Below, piece by piece: positions 12,369-24,202 of a stretch of DNA of 64,000 bases. Origin of the DNA: Falciphora oryzae (taxonomy: Eukaryota; Ascomycota; Sordariomycetes; Magnaporthales; Magnaporthaceae); assembly GCA_000733355.1 (NCBI GenBank), contig JNVV01000001.1, positions 4,034,568 to 4,098,567 of the forward strand. The letters run 5' to 3'. How positions within the stretch are numbered: position 1 is the stretch's first letter; every line of letters starts with the position of its first letter. A program made the position numbers and the translations under genes. Below the pieces are notes generated by a model. It searched no databases and was not told where the DNA came from. It saw nothing but the letters and a program-made list of their open reading frames with translations.

Positions 12369-13260
12369 TTGGAGCTACGACAGCGGCCGACTGGCGTTTT
12401 CCCCGATCTCGGTGCTTCTGAAAGCACAGTCCCCGGCGTGAACAGAGTTTCACACGGGCCCGGCCGACGTGGCGAAAGTCAATACCGCCGCATACAATAT
12501 TACGTTTATGCGCAGTGGCTTCTCGAACAGTAAGAGAACGCCCACATGCAAACCTTGGGATCCTTGAGCAGCACGCTTGGAAGCCATTGTGTAACAGTAC
12601 GGTATCACTGGTTCCGCCAAAAAAAAAAAAAAAAAAAAAGTGCGGCGCCATTTTCCCTTCTCGTATGTTTTTCTATGTAACGTTGGTTTCCTTTCTCCAA
12701 ATCTTTTTCTTCTTTCATGCCGACTACGCTCAGCACCATCGTTTACTTTTCTTACGTCACATCTTCGTCTTGTGTCCCGTCACATCACACACAAGCTCAT
12801 CATACCACTCGCTACATTTTCTTGCGTTGATTATCAGAACCCGAAAACATCAGGAGTGTGAGGAGTAGTGCACAAAAAAACCGGAGCTTGGTTTCATTTT
12901 AGGGGTCTCATGCGTCCATCGGAGCGTCGTCTGCTTTACTCCTTTCGAAGCTTTTCATTTCTTTATTTCTGGCGTTTCTTTGCCCGCGCGGTTGTTGAGG
13001 ATGGCGTGCCTCTGTCTGGGCATCTCATAGCCACATTTGAGGTGGAAATGGGATGCCAACCAACATGACCAAGGCGCCAAGGCATCTGTGTCATCTGGCG
13101 AGTTCTTGTATTATTAAAATTTCCGGCTGGCGGTCGATACCTCGCTTCATACCGATCAGTCATGCGCCTGTATCATTTTTCTATAGGATCTATCAAATGA
13201 TTCAAGACACTGTGTGTGGCCGTTCTAGTACTGTGTTCACTGAGATGCTACACGCCGGTT
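12369..13260. other. Convergent 3' intergenic region
   Basis: Space between the 3' ends of the exchanger gene and UTP14. It contains an A run at 12619-12639 and T-rich stretches, consistent with 3' UTRs. No gene is seen. Confidence 0.5.
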
Positions 13261-16246
13261 CTACCGGGCCATGGGCCTCGCCATGGGCGCAATGATGCCC
13301 TGCTTCATGAGGATCCTGGGCTTGGTGGCGTCCTGGAAGGTCTGCTTGGTAGTCCACTCGGGCCCAACGGGAAGGCGGAGCGACCGCTCGTACTGGTCCT
13401 TGTTCTCGAAGACGTGTGGTAGTTGCGCGGCGAGATACTTGTCGTTCTGGTTTTCAGAGTGTTAGTGCGAAGGGGCAGAACGAGGAGCGACAAGAAGAAT
13501 GCCCAGCAAAGAGAAAAAAAAAAAACTTTACCTTTCTGACGCGCTTCTCGCTGATAATGACGCGCTCGAGCTTGGCGTCCTTGCGGTCCTTCTTCTTGAC
13601 GCCCTCGATCTTGGTCAGGAACCTGCCGGCGTTCTTCTTCCTCTGGCGGTTGCTGACGCCCTCGCCGCCCCAGCTGCCCCAGCCGGGGAGCGTGTTGTCG
13701 ACGACCCTGTCGTCGTCCTCGGACTCGACCGCCGCCTTCTCGCGCTCGAAGGAGCCGACGACGTCGTCGCCCGCGAACGCGCGGTCCGCCAGCTCCCTGT
13801 CGCGGATCTGGAGCGGGAGGTGCGCGTCGGCGTCGTCCTCGGATCCGGGCTCGTCGGCTGCCGTCGTCGTAGCAGGTTCAGTGTTACCCCCTGTGTGTGG
13901 GGGCGGCGGCTTTTTGGCTGCCTTTTCGGACGCCTTCGCGGCACTCGAGACAAGGCTGTTGGAAAGATCGATAGTAGCGTCGTCCTTGCTAGCCCCTGAC
14001 CCCTTTTTGCCCTTGGCTGATCCTCCCTCTGCTTTCCGAGCAGCTCCAGGCCTGGACCAGCTGCCAGCAATGCCTGGAACAGCCTCAACAGTCTGAGAGA
14101 CAGATGATGATGCTGGTGCCGCCGACTTGGAGGTATCAGTCTTTTTCAATGCAGACGTCAACGCCTGCAGAGTGCCTGCCTCAGGAGCGCTGGTTTTGGT
14201 TTTTGGCTTTTTAGCGTCGGGGACACCGTAGGTCCTGCGCCCCACCTCCCCGGCCTCCTCCTCCTCGTCATCATCGCCATCCTCCTCGTCCGAGTTTAGT
14301 TCGCGGCGGATCTGGGCAACGAGGGCGTCGTTGGCCTGCTTGCGCACGGCCTCGGCGCGCTGCATGAACTTCATCTTCATCAGGTTCGACTGGGGCCCAT
14401 CCTGCGCGGCCTCGGCCTGCTCCAGCTCCCGCAGCAGCCTTCTGCGCTCGCCCCGCTCGTCTTCGGATCCGCTCACGGCCTCAGAGCCGCTGCCGTCGTC
14501 GTCGTCACCGCCAGCCCGCCCACCAACGGCCTTGCCCTCGACACGCCTGCGCAGCTCCTCGTCGCGACGGGCCATCTCAGTCAGGCCGGCGCGGACGCCC
14601 TCGTCCCAGGCGGCGAGGCCGGCCCTCTTGGCCGACTTCGCCCACTTGCTGTCGCGGTGCTTTGCGCCCACGCGCTCGAGCGCGCGCTGTCGGTGCTGCG
14701 CCTCGCGCTCCTCCTCCGAGTCGGCGGCTCCGCCCTCCTCGTCCATCTCGGCCTCGAGCTTCTGGCGCTCCCGGCGGTGGACGCGGCGGTAGGCCTTGCT
14801 CTTGATCTTCTTGATGCGGGCCGCGCGCGCCTGCTCGCGCGACTTTTCCTCGCGCTCCCGGCGCCGCTGGGCCCAGATCTCCTGCATTTCCTCGCGCGAC
14901 ACCCCCGGTTGGCCGTCGCCCCCCTCGCCAGCCTCTCCACCCTTGGGCTTGGAGCTGGGGCCGAGGCCGCTCTCCTCCATGATGGACATTATGGTTTGCT
15001 CTAGCTCGTTTCCGGCGCTCTTGCGGTCCAGAGGCGCCAGCTCGCCCTTGTCGAGGCCGGCATCGTGCAGGGTGTCCGGGAGCGGGAAGACAAGATGCTC
15101 GGCGCGACGGTTGTGCTTGACCGTGTCCTTCCACCTGTCCAGCGTCTTGTTGGCCTTTTCTGCCGCGGCGGCTCGCAGGAGCTTGTCCTGCTGCCGCCTG
15201 GCCAGTGGTACGTCCAGCTTTTGCGAGGTGCCAGGCTTGGCTGCCGCCTTCTCCTCCTTGTTCATAAGCTTCAGCGACTTTTTTATGTTGGCATCTTTGA
15301 CGCCGAACAGCGCCAGATCCTTCAGCTCGACCTTCGTCTTGGTGTTGGCCATAGGCGTGTCTTGGCCGTCGTCGTTGCCCGCAAACCCAGCAGCAAGGCT
15401 TTGTAGTGCGTCCAGCTTGGATGGATCGTCATCGTCCACGTCGAGGTCGTCCTCTGATAATGAGGACTCGGGACTGGAGTCTTCGTCGTCATCCTCCGAC
15501 CCCGACTCTGTATCGCCCGCGGAGCCTTCGTCGTCGTCGTCGTCGTCGGAAACCTGATCCAAAGCCTGCGCCAAGTCTATTGCATCCTCCCCCAGCGATG
15601 ATCCGTCATCATCGTCATCCTCCTCGTCCTCCTCTTCCCCATCGCCGCCGCTGTCCTCCGCCTTGCGATTTTTTTTCTTGGCTTGTTTCTTGTTGGAGCT
15701 GCTGCCCCTGAACGCGAAACTGTCGAACCTGTCCTCGTCACTCTCCCCGAAGGCCTCATCACTGTCAAGCTCTGAGTCCTCGTCCTCGCCGACCCCTATG
15801 TGCCACTCGTTGCCGTCGCTGTCGCTGCCGAATTCGTCGTCGTCGTCGTCCCCACCATTCCTCGCCCGCTTGTTCCTCGGGCGGGCGTTCTCACGATCAT
15901 CGTCGTCGTCATCGTCGTCTTCGTCCTCGTCCTCCCCGTCGCCCCCACCGCGCGGCCGCTTCCGCTGGTTGGGTTCAAAGTCCAGATCGCGGGCCCGGGT
16001 GCCCCTGATCCCGGACTTGGTCGGGACGTCCTTGGCGGCGAGCGCGAAGGCGTCGAGCGCCGCGGCGCGGGAACCGGTCTTGCCCTTCTGGGGTCGTTTT
16101 CCGTTGCCTTTGCCTTTGGCCTGGCCCAGGAGCGGGCGGCCATGTGATTGTCGACCGGGCATGTTGCGTTGTTCCAAGAAGGCGTCCAATTCGGAGACCT
16201 TTCTTTCCCCGAAGTTTGTTTCTTTTTTTCCAATGCTGACAGGCAA
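13261..16246 (-). CDS. UTP14: U3 snoRNA-associated protein UTP14 (SSU processome)
   Basis: Two exons on the minus strand: 16246-13532 and 13446-13261, giving 966 aa. The first exon ends in EKRVRK and the second begins NDKYLAAQLPHVFENKDQYE, the standard C-terminal block of Utp14. Utp14 activates the helicase Dhr1 and is needed for 18S rRNA maturation in the nucleolus. Visible features are an N-terminal basic region, a very long Asp/Glu-rich part (about residues 90-290, several runs of eight or more acidic residues), Lys/Arg-rich coiled segments around residues 430-560, and the conserved LPGWGSWGGEGVS motif (encoded near 13657-13697). The protein ends PMARPMAR. Opposite-strand open frames across this gene are shadows of the acidic repeats. 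It is divergent from the mL41 gene. Confidence 0.94.
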
Positions 16247-16574
16247 GGCTGGGGGATTTTGGGGTAGCTATTTTTTTCTGCCGGAGTGGGATGAAGGCGG
16301 TGGACAGCTTTTTTTGTGGAGAGTCTTCACAAAGTGGGGCGTGATGCCGCCGCCAAAAGTCCGGCGCGAATTGGAACACCCCTGTCCGCCGGCAGTCAAG
16401 GAGGGAGAAGCTGTGAATGCCCTCCACCGCGAAAACCAGAAGCGACGCAGAAAGCCCACCACTCCTGCCGCCATTCCCTCGACGGGTGTCAATCGAAGCC
16501 CCAGAGGCCAATCCGGAGCGACAGCCTACCGATACGGCCCCCTTTCCCTCGCCGCCCGTCGATCAGATTTCGCG
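16247..16574. promoter_or_regulatory. Shared divergent promoter, UTP14 / mL41
   Basis: Only 328 bases separate the two start codons, so both promoters must lie here or overlap the genes. Both genes serve ribosome production, one cytosolic and one mitochondrial, so shared control is plausible but inferred. The apparent coding frame through this stretch toward mL41 is not conserved. Confidence 0.6.
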
Positions 16575-17009
16575 ATGCAGCCGTCCAAGGCCCTCCAGGG
16601 CGTCTACCGCAAGCTGCGATTGACCACCAAGGACGTCAACAAGGGCTTCTACAAGGGGACAGGGTCCGGCTCCATGGGTAGCCACACAAAGTACGGCACA
16701 TACGTGATCGACTGGAACAAAGTCAGGACATATGTGGTGCCAGACAGCCTGGCCGAGACCAAGGTTCGTTGTTTTCTTTGCGCCCATCCCCTCGAACCGG
16801 ATCGCTATACTTCACGCTCGGGTCTACACGGAAGAATACTAACAGACTTTCTTTTGCGACACGCGCATGTACAGCTCACGCCCTTTGTCACAAAGAAGGT
16901 GGACCCCACAAGCGGATTCGGGCAGTACCAGGGCCAAGGCGACCGCGCCGGCCCCAAGAGCCCTCAGCTATATCTGAACAGGTGGAAGGCCGAGAACGGG
17001 CTCGACTGA
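16575..17009 (+). CDS. MRPL27: Mitochondrial large ribosomal subunit protein mL41 (MRPL27 type)
   Basis: Two exons, 16575-16763 and 16875-17009, give 107 aa. The sequence MQPSKALQGVYRKLRLTTKD, then NKGFYKGTGSGSMGSHTKYG and the C-terminus LYLNRWKAENGLD, match the fungal MRP-L27/mL41 family. This protein belongs to the large subunit of the mitochondrial ribosome. The 111-base intron has GT-AG ends, is a multiple of three and contains no stop in frame, so an unspliced RNA would encode a 144-aa variant. The start at 16575 is chosen because the family starts MQP-; the much longer upstream open frame overlaps UTP14 and is not conserved. Confidence 0.9.
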   Translation: MQPSKALQGVYRKLRLTTKDVNKGFYKGTGSGSMGSHTKYGTYVIDWNKVRTYVVPDSLAETKVRCFLCAHPLEPDRYTSRSGLHGRILTDFLLRHAHVQLTPFVTKKVDPTSGFGQYQGQGDRAGPKSPQLYLNRWKAENGLD

Positions 17010-17562
17010 GGAGGCTGTGTGAAGAGTAATAAAAGAACATTTGGTCAACTACGACTGCCGGCAGCTGGTGAACTTCGGTCGGCCCCTTATTTTGCCCCAT
17101 CTGTATGGCTTCGCTAGCATTTTTGGATGGTCGGTGGCCAGTTGCCCGCGCGCAAGAGTCTCATCATCAGGACAAAAGTTGGGTATACACGGTGGCCACG
17201 CGGCCGCTCAAAGGCTGCTTATGGATCTAAGTTCTTATAGGAGTCACGGAAGTGTCTGTCTGGGCTGATCCGGTTCAACCGGATATCATGTATTACACCA
17301 GGGAACGACTTTATGTATGAATAACAGTGCAGACAAAAAAAAGACTCTCGGATAGACTTGGGTATGCGATATTACAGACCTGGCGTCTTTGCGCTTCCCG
17401 GCCTAGGAGAGCCGGGAGGTAAAAATCCAAACTGGCGAGACACACATTGAACAAAACAGGAGGCAAAGTTGATGAAAAGTGATACAGGAAACGAATGGCG
17501 CACAGCACAAATCCTTTGGACAAAGGAGACAGGGGTAAACGTGGGTAGGAATAGTTGGGTAG
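17010..17562. other. Convergent 3' intergenic region
   Basis: Between the ends of mL41 and the hydrolase gene. It holds a near-perfect 17-base palindrome at 17268-17284 (ATCCGGTT/AACCGGAT) and an A-rich stretch at 17335-17342. No gene is seen. Confidence 0.5.
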
Positions 17563-20500
17563 CTATGCGTTCGTGTTTGCTGTCGCTTTGGGTGGCTCTT
17601 CGTCTGCGGTGATGAACCTATCCAGGGTCGGCCGAGGCGACGGCAGGGGTGTCTCATAGATGCCGGGTGACAATGGCGTGGGGACATCGAGAATAGTTCC
17701 CGAGGCGTTGGTGTCGGCGTTGGCGTTGGGGGTGAGGTCTTCCGCGTCCTCGGGTCCGGTGCCCGTTTCTGTCTCTTTCTGGGCGGTGTTCTTCTCGGCG
17801 TCCTCCCGAGCACCCTTCTCGGTCTTTTGATCGAAATATCCGACATCCTGGCTCGCCTCTTTCCCGGCCTCCTCGGCAGTCTTTTTCTCAATCTCGGATG
17901 TGTCCATGCTCATCGGCCGACTGGAGGGCCCTGGGGTTGCGGCGCCCGAGGGTTCCACCGTAGATGCCAAGGTTACCATACTCGCGGTCTCGGCCTCCTT
18001 CTTGATGCTGAACGGCACCGATATCCCGTCCACGTGCGGCCGCTTGCCCGTGGCGCCAGTCTCGGGCACGTGGTCCGGATCCAGCAAGTCCTCCGACTCG
18101 GCAGCCTTGGTCTCCCTCTCTCGCCTCTGGGAAATCAGTTCCGCAACGGGCGTCGCGTCTTGGCCGGTGTCACCCTCGACCTGAACCGCAACGTCGGCCC
18201 CGGCCTGGTTTTCGTCCCTGACGAATCTCATCCGGGCCGGGCTGCGGCTCGGGCCTGGAGATGTGACCGGCCGCCCGGCCTCCTGCCCCTGGATGTCTAA
18301 GAAAGAACGCGCGTGCGCGCCCTCGCCGGGCTGCGGGGCCCTGGATTCGGGCCGCTTGTCGGCCTGCTGCTCGCGGTTGAGCGTGATCTCGTCGTGCTTC
18401 GAGCCCCAGAGTGACCAGAGGGCCAGGCCCATGCTACGGCGGCGCTTCCTCTGGCCCTTTTGCTCCGTCCCGATCTTCCTCCTGCCCGCCAGCGCGCTGG
18501 GCGGCGGGTGCTCGCCCGCGCCAAAGGACTCGTACCCGGCGGCCGCGCTTTTAAGCCGCTTTTTGTGGACGCTCTTGCGAGCGCTGGCATACCGGGTGTC
18601 CCACTGCTTTTTCGCCTCGAGCCACCTGTGGACCTGGGTTTCCTTCGCGATGCCGATGTGCTCGGGAGCAACACAGCACCCAGGGAGATCCGAGGCGGGC
18701 GCCAGCGGGAAGACGTCGCCATGTCGGGTGACCCGCTGCCGGATCATGTGTGCCTTGAACTCGGGCAGAGGATCGCCAGCCTTACCAATCTTGCCCTGGG
18801 CGTCTTTCGGCTTCTCATCAGACGTTTCGTCTGGGACAGTGTCTCGCCCTTCCTCTCCGCTATCAGAGCCCGAGGACGAGATGACGGAGATGTCATCGTC
18901 GTCCAAGATGTCGATTTCTGTCCGTTGGGCCCGAGCCAAAGCCCATGCGCCAAACTGGGCGATGGAGCGGTACATGTACTTGGCGGGGCGGGTGAAAGCC
19001 AGCGTCGGCCCTACGTGGCACATGTCATCCCACACCTGAAGCTGGACGTCGGTGGGCTTGAACTGCTTGACCAGCTCCCGCGCGGCATCGTTGAGCAGCG
19101 AGTCGGCTGGCAGGTACTTTTCTGGGTCGGCGCATTTGTGGGCAAGGTATATTTGCTCGTCTCGCAAGATCTCGCCGCCTCCCGTCATGATGAACAACGG
19201 GGGCAGACCGCCCAGCGTCGGCTGCATGATGGGGCTCACAAGTGGGTGTGATAGGAGGTCGTTGGTGGTGTACATCTAAGGCCATCCTTTAGCCCTCCGC
19301 GTTTGAGCCTCGGCGGGGAAGAATCTTACCTGAATCTGCTCCTCGACCTCCACCAGCTCACCGTCAATGGTGACCGACAGAAGCACCTCATTGTTCTCGG
19401 CCGCCTTGATCTCAGGGGCACCTGGTGCATCTACTTTCTGTGTCAGCGAGGACCATCCGTGTGTCTTCGTAAAAGATAACAAGACGGCCCATGTAACTTT
19501 GCAGTTACACTCGTACCTTTATCTGTCTTCTCAGCGCCCAATCTGTGACTGCTCATTTCTTTGAGCTGCTCGGCCGTCGGGGGTGGCCACGCCTCCGAGG
19601 GCTTATGGTGAAAGCCATTCTGGGGGATGTAGTCGAACGGAGCATCACCGCCAACGCTGGGGAACGAATGCGTGAGGTCGACCCAGGGGCTAATGAGGAC
19701 AGCGCCGGCCGGCAGCGGGATGCCGCGGTCCCTGAGGGTGACGAGGAGCGACAGAGCCATGCCTCCGCCCGCGGAGTCGCCGGCAATGATGATGGTATTT
19801 GGCTCGTGGCCCGACTCCAGGAGGTGCAGGTAAGTGGCCAGGCAGTCGTGCAGGCCGCACGGGAAAGGGAACTGCGGAGACAGGCGGTAACGGGATGCGA
19901 GTACGCGGGCCTTGAGCTTGCGGGCGTGTCTCTGGAGCTGGTACCGGTGCTCATCGACGCTACCAAAGTAGTAGGCGCCGCCGTGGATATACAGCATGAT
20001 GCGCTTACACGGCTGGCCAGACTTCTTGCGCTCGTTGTGGTCGGACCGCATCTCGATCCACTCGGCGCGGAGAGGGGTGTCGGGCTTGCGCCACTGCCAC
20101 CACTTGGAGCCGCCGACCTTGCGGATGCCCTCAGGCCCCAGCTGCTCCTCGAGGAGGGATGCCGCGCGGACGATCTGGTCCTCCGGGACCTTGATCTCCT
20201 GGACCTTGACCCATTGCGGATGAGGCACCCATTGGGCAGTGAAAGCCTGGAGTTCCTCGACTGTGTGGTGGGAGGCGTAGATAAGGAAGGACCTGATGAG
20301 GTGGAGGCCTTCGTGGTAGGGCAGGTGGGCAGTCGGCCGCTGCCGGAGGGACTTCCGGTTCAGGTACTAAGAGGCGTTGTTAGCGGTGCCGCTCTTCCGA
20401 GATATCGGCGAGTATCATTGGCTGGGGGGAGCGCCTGGAGCGGCAGGCGACCGGTGGAGCTCCTGCGCGCTGCTGGATCTGCTGCTCCGTTCTGCCTGTT

Positions 20501-20644
20501 CTTCCTATCTAGACGGCGATGTCTATGTTGGCAATATCTACTCACATGGGTTACGAGCGTCGAAACCACAGTCGGCGTGACCGCCAGGGACACCGTTGCC
20601 GTGTTCATTGCGCCTGTTTGTTTAGGCTCAAAAGCCAGCGGCAC
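17563..20644 (-). CDS. Membrane-anchored alpha/beta hydrolase (HSL-type esterase/lipase) with long disordered tail
   Basis: Four exons on the minus strand: 20644-20546, 20366-19517, 19433-19330 and 19275-17563, giving 921 aa. The first exon has one hydrophobic segment (about residues 13-33), likely a membrane anchor. The hydrolase part has the oxyanion motif HGGAYYFGS and the nucleophile motif GDSAGGG, which define the alpha/beta-hydrolase-3 (HSL) family. A later FIMTGGGEILRDE block and MCHVGPT probably give the catalytic Asp and His. The substrate cannot be told; lipid or acetyl-ester cleavage is typical of relatives. From about residue 500 the chain becomes a roughly 420-residue charged, Ser/Pro-rich tail with an acidic patch (DILDDDDISV) and basic runs. 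Such a tail suggests regulation or partner binding, which is inference. Confidence 0.85.
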
Positions 20645-22437
20645 GGATGCTCAGCGCAGTGCCAATTGGGAATGAAGGCCCTCCCCGTGGCCTACAGACT
20701 GAGCCAGACTCCCTCGCCTTCCCTGCTACTCAAAGGAGGTGCTCAAAAGGTCTGAGACGGGGAAAATATCGGACGAGGGAGCGAAAGCATTTGCCGCCGG
20801 GATCAGGCACCAAAGTAATGCTGTTAGGTATTTGCCCGTAGGATCTGGAATGAAGGAGGTCGCACGCGAAGCGAGGTGATGTCATTTCCGGCCATCTGCC
20901 GCAGCCAACAGGGGCTTTGGTTAGGCGAAAGCACGGGCAGCTTAGGCTGCTGTCACTGCCATTCGATCCCCCAAAGGCAACGCGGCCGGCGACGAATTAT
21001 CACACACTAGAGACACCAGCAGCCAATTCTCGCTGAACACATGGGAGTATGAGCCGAACTGACGGAAGCGAAGGCAGATTGGCTGGAGCGGCGCGAGTCA
21101 AAGTCGGAGAAAACGACAGACACAAGCGCAAGTCAGATTCTTGGCAGCTTCTACAGCCGTCTCAATGCAATTGATCTCGCGTTGGACAGCTTTTGGTGCC
21201 ACTTGGGCAAAGACGAGGCGTCAGGCAGTGTATGCTTGGCAACGTCGACTAGGGAAGCCGCATCTTCGATTGTGTTCAATCGATTTATTCGTGTGTCCAG
21301 TCCTGCCAAGGGGCGACAGTTGCCTCTCTCCCAGGGACCGTGATTTCCACGTGATGTCTACGCTTGATGGTCGGTGGGCGCCTCCATCGTCACATGATTT
21401 TTTCGATTCTCTGCATCGCGACAGCGACTCCAGCCCTCTCGTATCCATTTCAACCACAGCAGCCCACCTCTCCGTGCATCGTTGGTGGAGTCCGCAAAGC
21501 ACACCTTCCCGAAGAACTATCGATTCTGTCACCCATTTATTGCCCCTCCAGTCGTGAACAAGGGTGTGTTATCGCGACATTGCGGATAAAAGACATCAAG
21601 GGGGCCGGGTGGTAGGTCGGGTGCGGTGTCCAGCCTGCCCCTTCAGCGTCAGCGCGGCCTCCCCGGCGCGCGTTTTCGACGCTTCGTCTTACCAGTCATC
21701 ATCCATGCCCATTCCGCCCCACCCTGTCCCCTTCCAGCCACCTTCTCGTGCTTCCCCGCAGTGTATCGACAGACTGCCGGGGACATCGATGTTGCGCTAA
21801 TGGGTCCCTGTGGATCGAGACTCATTCATTTACACTTTTCTCTCTTATTCTTACCATGACCGCATTCGATAAGCGCAAAGCCCACCTGGAAGTCTTAGTG
21901 GGCGTCCATGGGCAGCAGGGAATGTCTGCAGCCTACCAGCGTCAAGTGGCCACCCTCTCACACCCATGACTGCGCTCCCGTGGGGACACAATCCGGTTTT
22001 GGTCCCCTCCCCTGGCCGCGCCAGCTCTCTCGTGTACCTCGCCATACGTAGTACACCGCAAGTGCTGCTTAACATCCCATCTTGGCGTCGAGGTCACCAG
22101 CGGGTCGTGTTACGCATACGAACCCGACCCCATCCTATGTCGGGACAAGCCTGCCAGGGACAGGCTATCGGATCTTTCATGTACACCGTACCCTTAAGGT
22201 GCCGTCCCGCATTCCTGATTTACAAGCCGCAGGTCCCGTCCCTCTATGTGACCGGTTAGCTATTTCCAACGCCACCTCCCTCAAACACGCCATCTCGTCC
22301 GTCTGGCCGTGTTATATGTTATATGACTGTCGACTTGGCCCAACCCGACGGCTCTCGACCTGCCGTCTCTGCCGTATAGTATTTCGATCCTACAGACCAC
22401 CCGCTCTCTCGCCTAAATAGCCTCGGGCTCGAATTAT
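20645..22437. other. Intergenic region, divergent promoters
   Basis: 1.8 kb between the hydrolase gene and the next plus-strand gene. Several short open frames are seen but none has a family motif or a splice structure I can support. Confidence 0.45.
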
Positions 22438-23706
22438 ATGGCAATGGACCGGACAATCGGGCCGTCACTGGTTGCGACGCGCACCCACCTTAGTCCTGAA
22501 GGCACCCTAGGGACGGCGCGGCCGAGGAAACGGCTACAGAAACCCTGCACAAGGCTACCGAAACAACAACAGCCATTGCAGCAACGACATCAGCAGCAGC
22601 TTCCAACGCGACCACTACAAGTCACGTTCGATGATGAATCTACCGAAAACCGACCCACTACCGGCAGTACCTTGCACGGCCAGGCACCGCCGTCCCGGTC
22701 GATGCCACGTCTACAGCCTCCAGATCTAAGCGATTCCAAATGGGCCGCGTATCTGGGAAAGGGGAAGGGGGGGATCATCGGCTCCATGGACTCGGTAGCG
22801 GTATCTAGAGATCCACTGAGCGTCCCCTCCCCAACATTCCCCGAGTTCGCCCATCTCGCGCCGGGGACCGCGCAGTCACGGCTTTCCATCGATAGCTGCA
22901 GCACGCCCGCCTCCACCACATCAGAGTCGGCCAGGGCCAGGATCAGGCGGCAAGCGAAGACTCCAGTTTCACGCATAGGTCAGCTCGAGAGCAGGTCGTC
23001 ACGGCACAGCACATCATCAAGCGAGAGCCGACCAAAGAGGCAGAGCGCCGAGGCAATGGCGGAGGAGTACCGGGAGCTACTAGACGCCCACGAACCGAGC
23101 ATCTCAGAGGACCGCTCAGAGCAGCCCTCTTCCCGCCGCCATTCAGACCATCGTCGCTCGCCAACGCCACCAAGGCATAGTCCGGCTGGTTCAGAAAGAA
23201 GCGCTACGCCCCCACCGGCTGTCGATCTGGCAAGATGCTCGCCGACTTCGGATGACGGGACTTTGGTGTCGTTTGAGGAGGAGACTATTTACTTCAAGCC
23301 CTTATCCTTCGGAGCCGAGCCCGAGTCGCCATCATCAGCGTATTACAATTTCGCCGTGCCACCACAGCGCTCTATCACCCCGGCGGCGCCCAAGAGCCTC
23401 GGCCTACAAATATGCCTCGAGCTCCTCACGCGCGAGCTCTCGTCCGCCATATTCAACCGGCCGAACCGGTCCGGCAACGGCGTCTCGTCGCTGCAGATCT
23501 GGGTCATGATCGAGGCTTACGAGAGACTGCGGGATCAGCTGCGTGACTCGGTGAGCATGCCGACCGAGGAGGTGCAGTCAGTCGAGCTGATGCTCGACAC
23601 ATGGCTGCGGGCTCTGTACACAATCCACGACTCGCTGGCTTTAGAGGCGCAGGATGGTGTGAGTCGGGTGGATCTCAACGGCCTCGAGAGTGAGGAGCTT
23701 GACTAG
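22438..23706 (+). CDS. Conserved fungal protein of unknown function
   Basis: Single-exon 422-aa protein. The first 290 residues are low complexity: a Gln-rich stretch (about residues 40-60) and Ser/Arg/Pro-rich disordered sequence. The last 110 residues are ordered and helical in character: LGLQICLELLTRELSSAIF, then a GVSSLQIWVMIEAYERLRDQL block and VELMLDTWLRALYTIHDSLA. I have the impression that this C-terminal block recurs in filamentous ascomycetes, but I cannot name a function. It lies 496 bases upstream of RAD10 in the same direction. The start at 22438 is the first ATG of the frame; another ATG two codons on is equally possible. Confidence 0.65.
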   Translation: MAMDRTIGPSLVATRTHLSPEGTLGTARPRKRLQKPCTRLPKQQQPLQQRHQQQLPTRPLQVTFDDESTENRPTTGSTLHGQAPPSRSMPRLQPPDLSDSKWAAYLGKGKGGIIGSMDSVAVSRDPLSVPSPTFPEFAHLAPGTAQSRLSIDSCSTPASTTSESARARIRRQAKTPVSRIGQLESRSSRHSTSSSESRPKRQSAEAMAEEYRELLDAHEPSISEDRSEQPSSRRHSDHRRSPTPPRHSPAGSERSATPPPAVDLARCSPTSDDGTLVSFEEETIYFKPLSFGAEPESPSSAYYNFAVPPQRSITPAAPKSLGLQICLELLTRELSSAIFNRPNRSGNGVSSLQIWVMIEAYERLRDQLRDSVSMPTEEVQSVELMLDTWLRALYTIHDSLALEAQDGVSRVDLNGLESEELD

Positions 23707-24202
23707 GAATACCCCTGGGACGGTACGGCGTTATTTTCTGTGTGGGTTCTGGGAGCGATAGTTTACTGTGACTGGGCTGGTTACGAAATGAATTTGGTGG
23801 CACCATGTCAGCAGTAACATGATTTCTGTCCCTATCTAAATAAATCTTGGCGATGATATTACTTTCTTCGGAAATACCCTGTGATTGATGTGCTTCGAGG
23901 TTTGTACATATCCTATCGTGGGGAGAATAGAATGGTGGTTTCGTGAATCCCGGTTTAATTTCCCGTATACAACGTGCAGAACACGTGTTATACTCGTCAT
24001 ACTTAATCCCCGTTGAATGTTACCATCTCCGAAGCCAAAGCGGCAGGATTTTTGGCGATTTCCTGTCACCTGTGATGGTCTCGGCATGATGAGGTCATCG
24101 TGTTATGGCTGGTGGTCCGTGCATCAGCCGCTGTGTGCCTTAAATCCGAAGCTCCGAGACCGTCTCCTCCAGGCAGGCGTTCACACCAACCTCGCGCACA
24201 AG
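23707..24202. other. Intergenic region before RAD10
   Basis: 496 bases with AT-rich 3' UTR-like sequence and the RAD10 promoter. The RAD10 frame is open upstream to 24017, but that part is not conserved. Confidence 0.5.

Noticed and set aside
15663..16574. Long plus-strand frame leading into mL41
   Set aside because: It is Ser-rich shadow coding opposite the acidic repeats of UTP14. The mL41 family starts at MQP (16575).
17268..17284. Palindrome containing GGTTCAACC, tRNA T-arm-like
   Set aside because: No acceptor, D or anticodon arm can be drawn around it.
19545..20675. 376-codon open frame on the plus strand
   Set aside because: It lies antisense to exons 1 and 2 of the alpha/beta hydrolase, which has clear motifs and splice sites; no domain is seen in the plus-strand frame.
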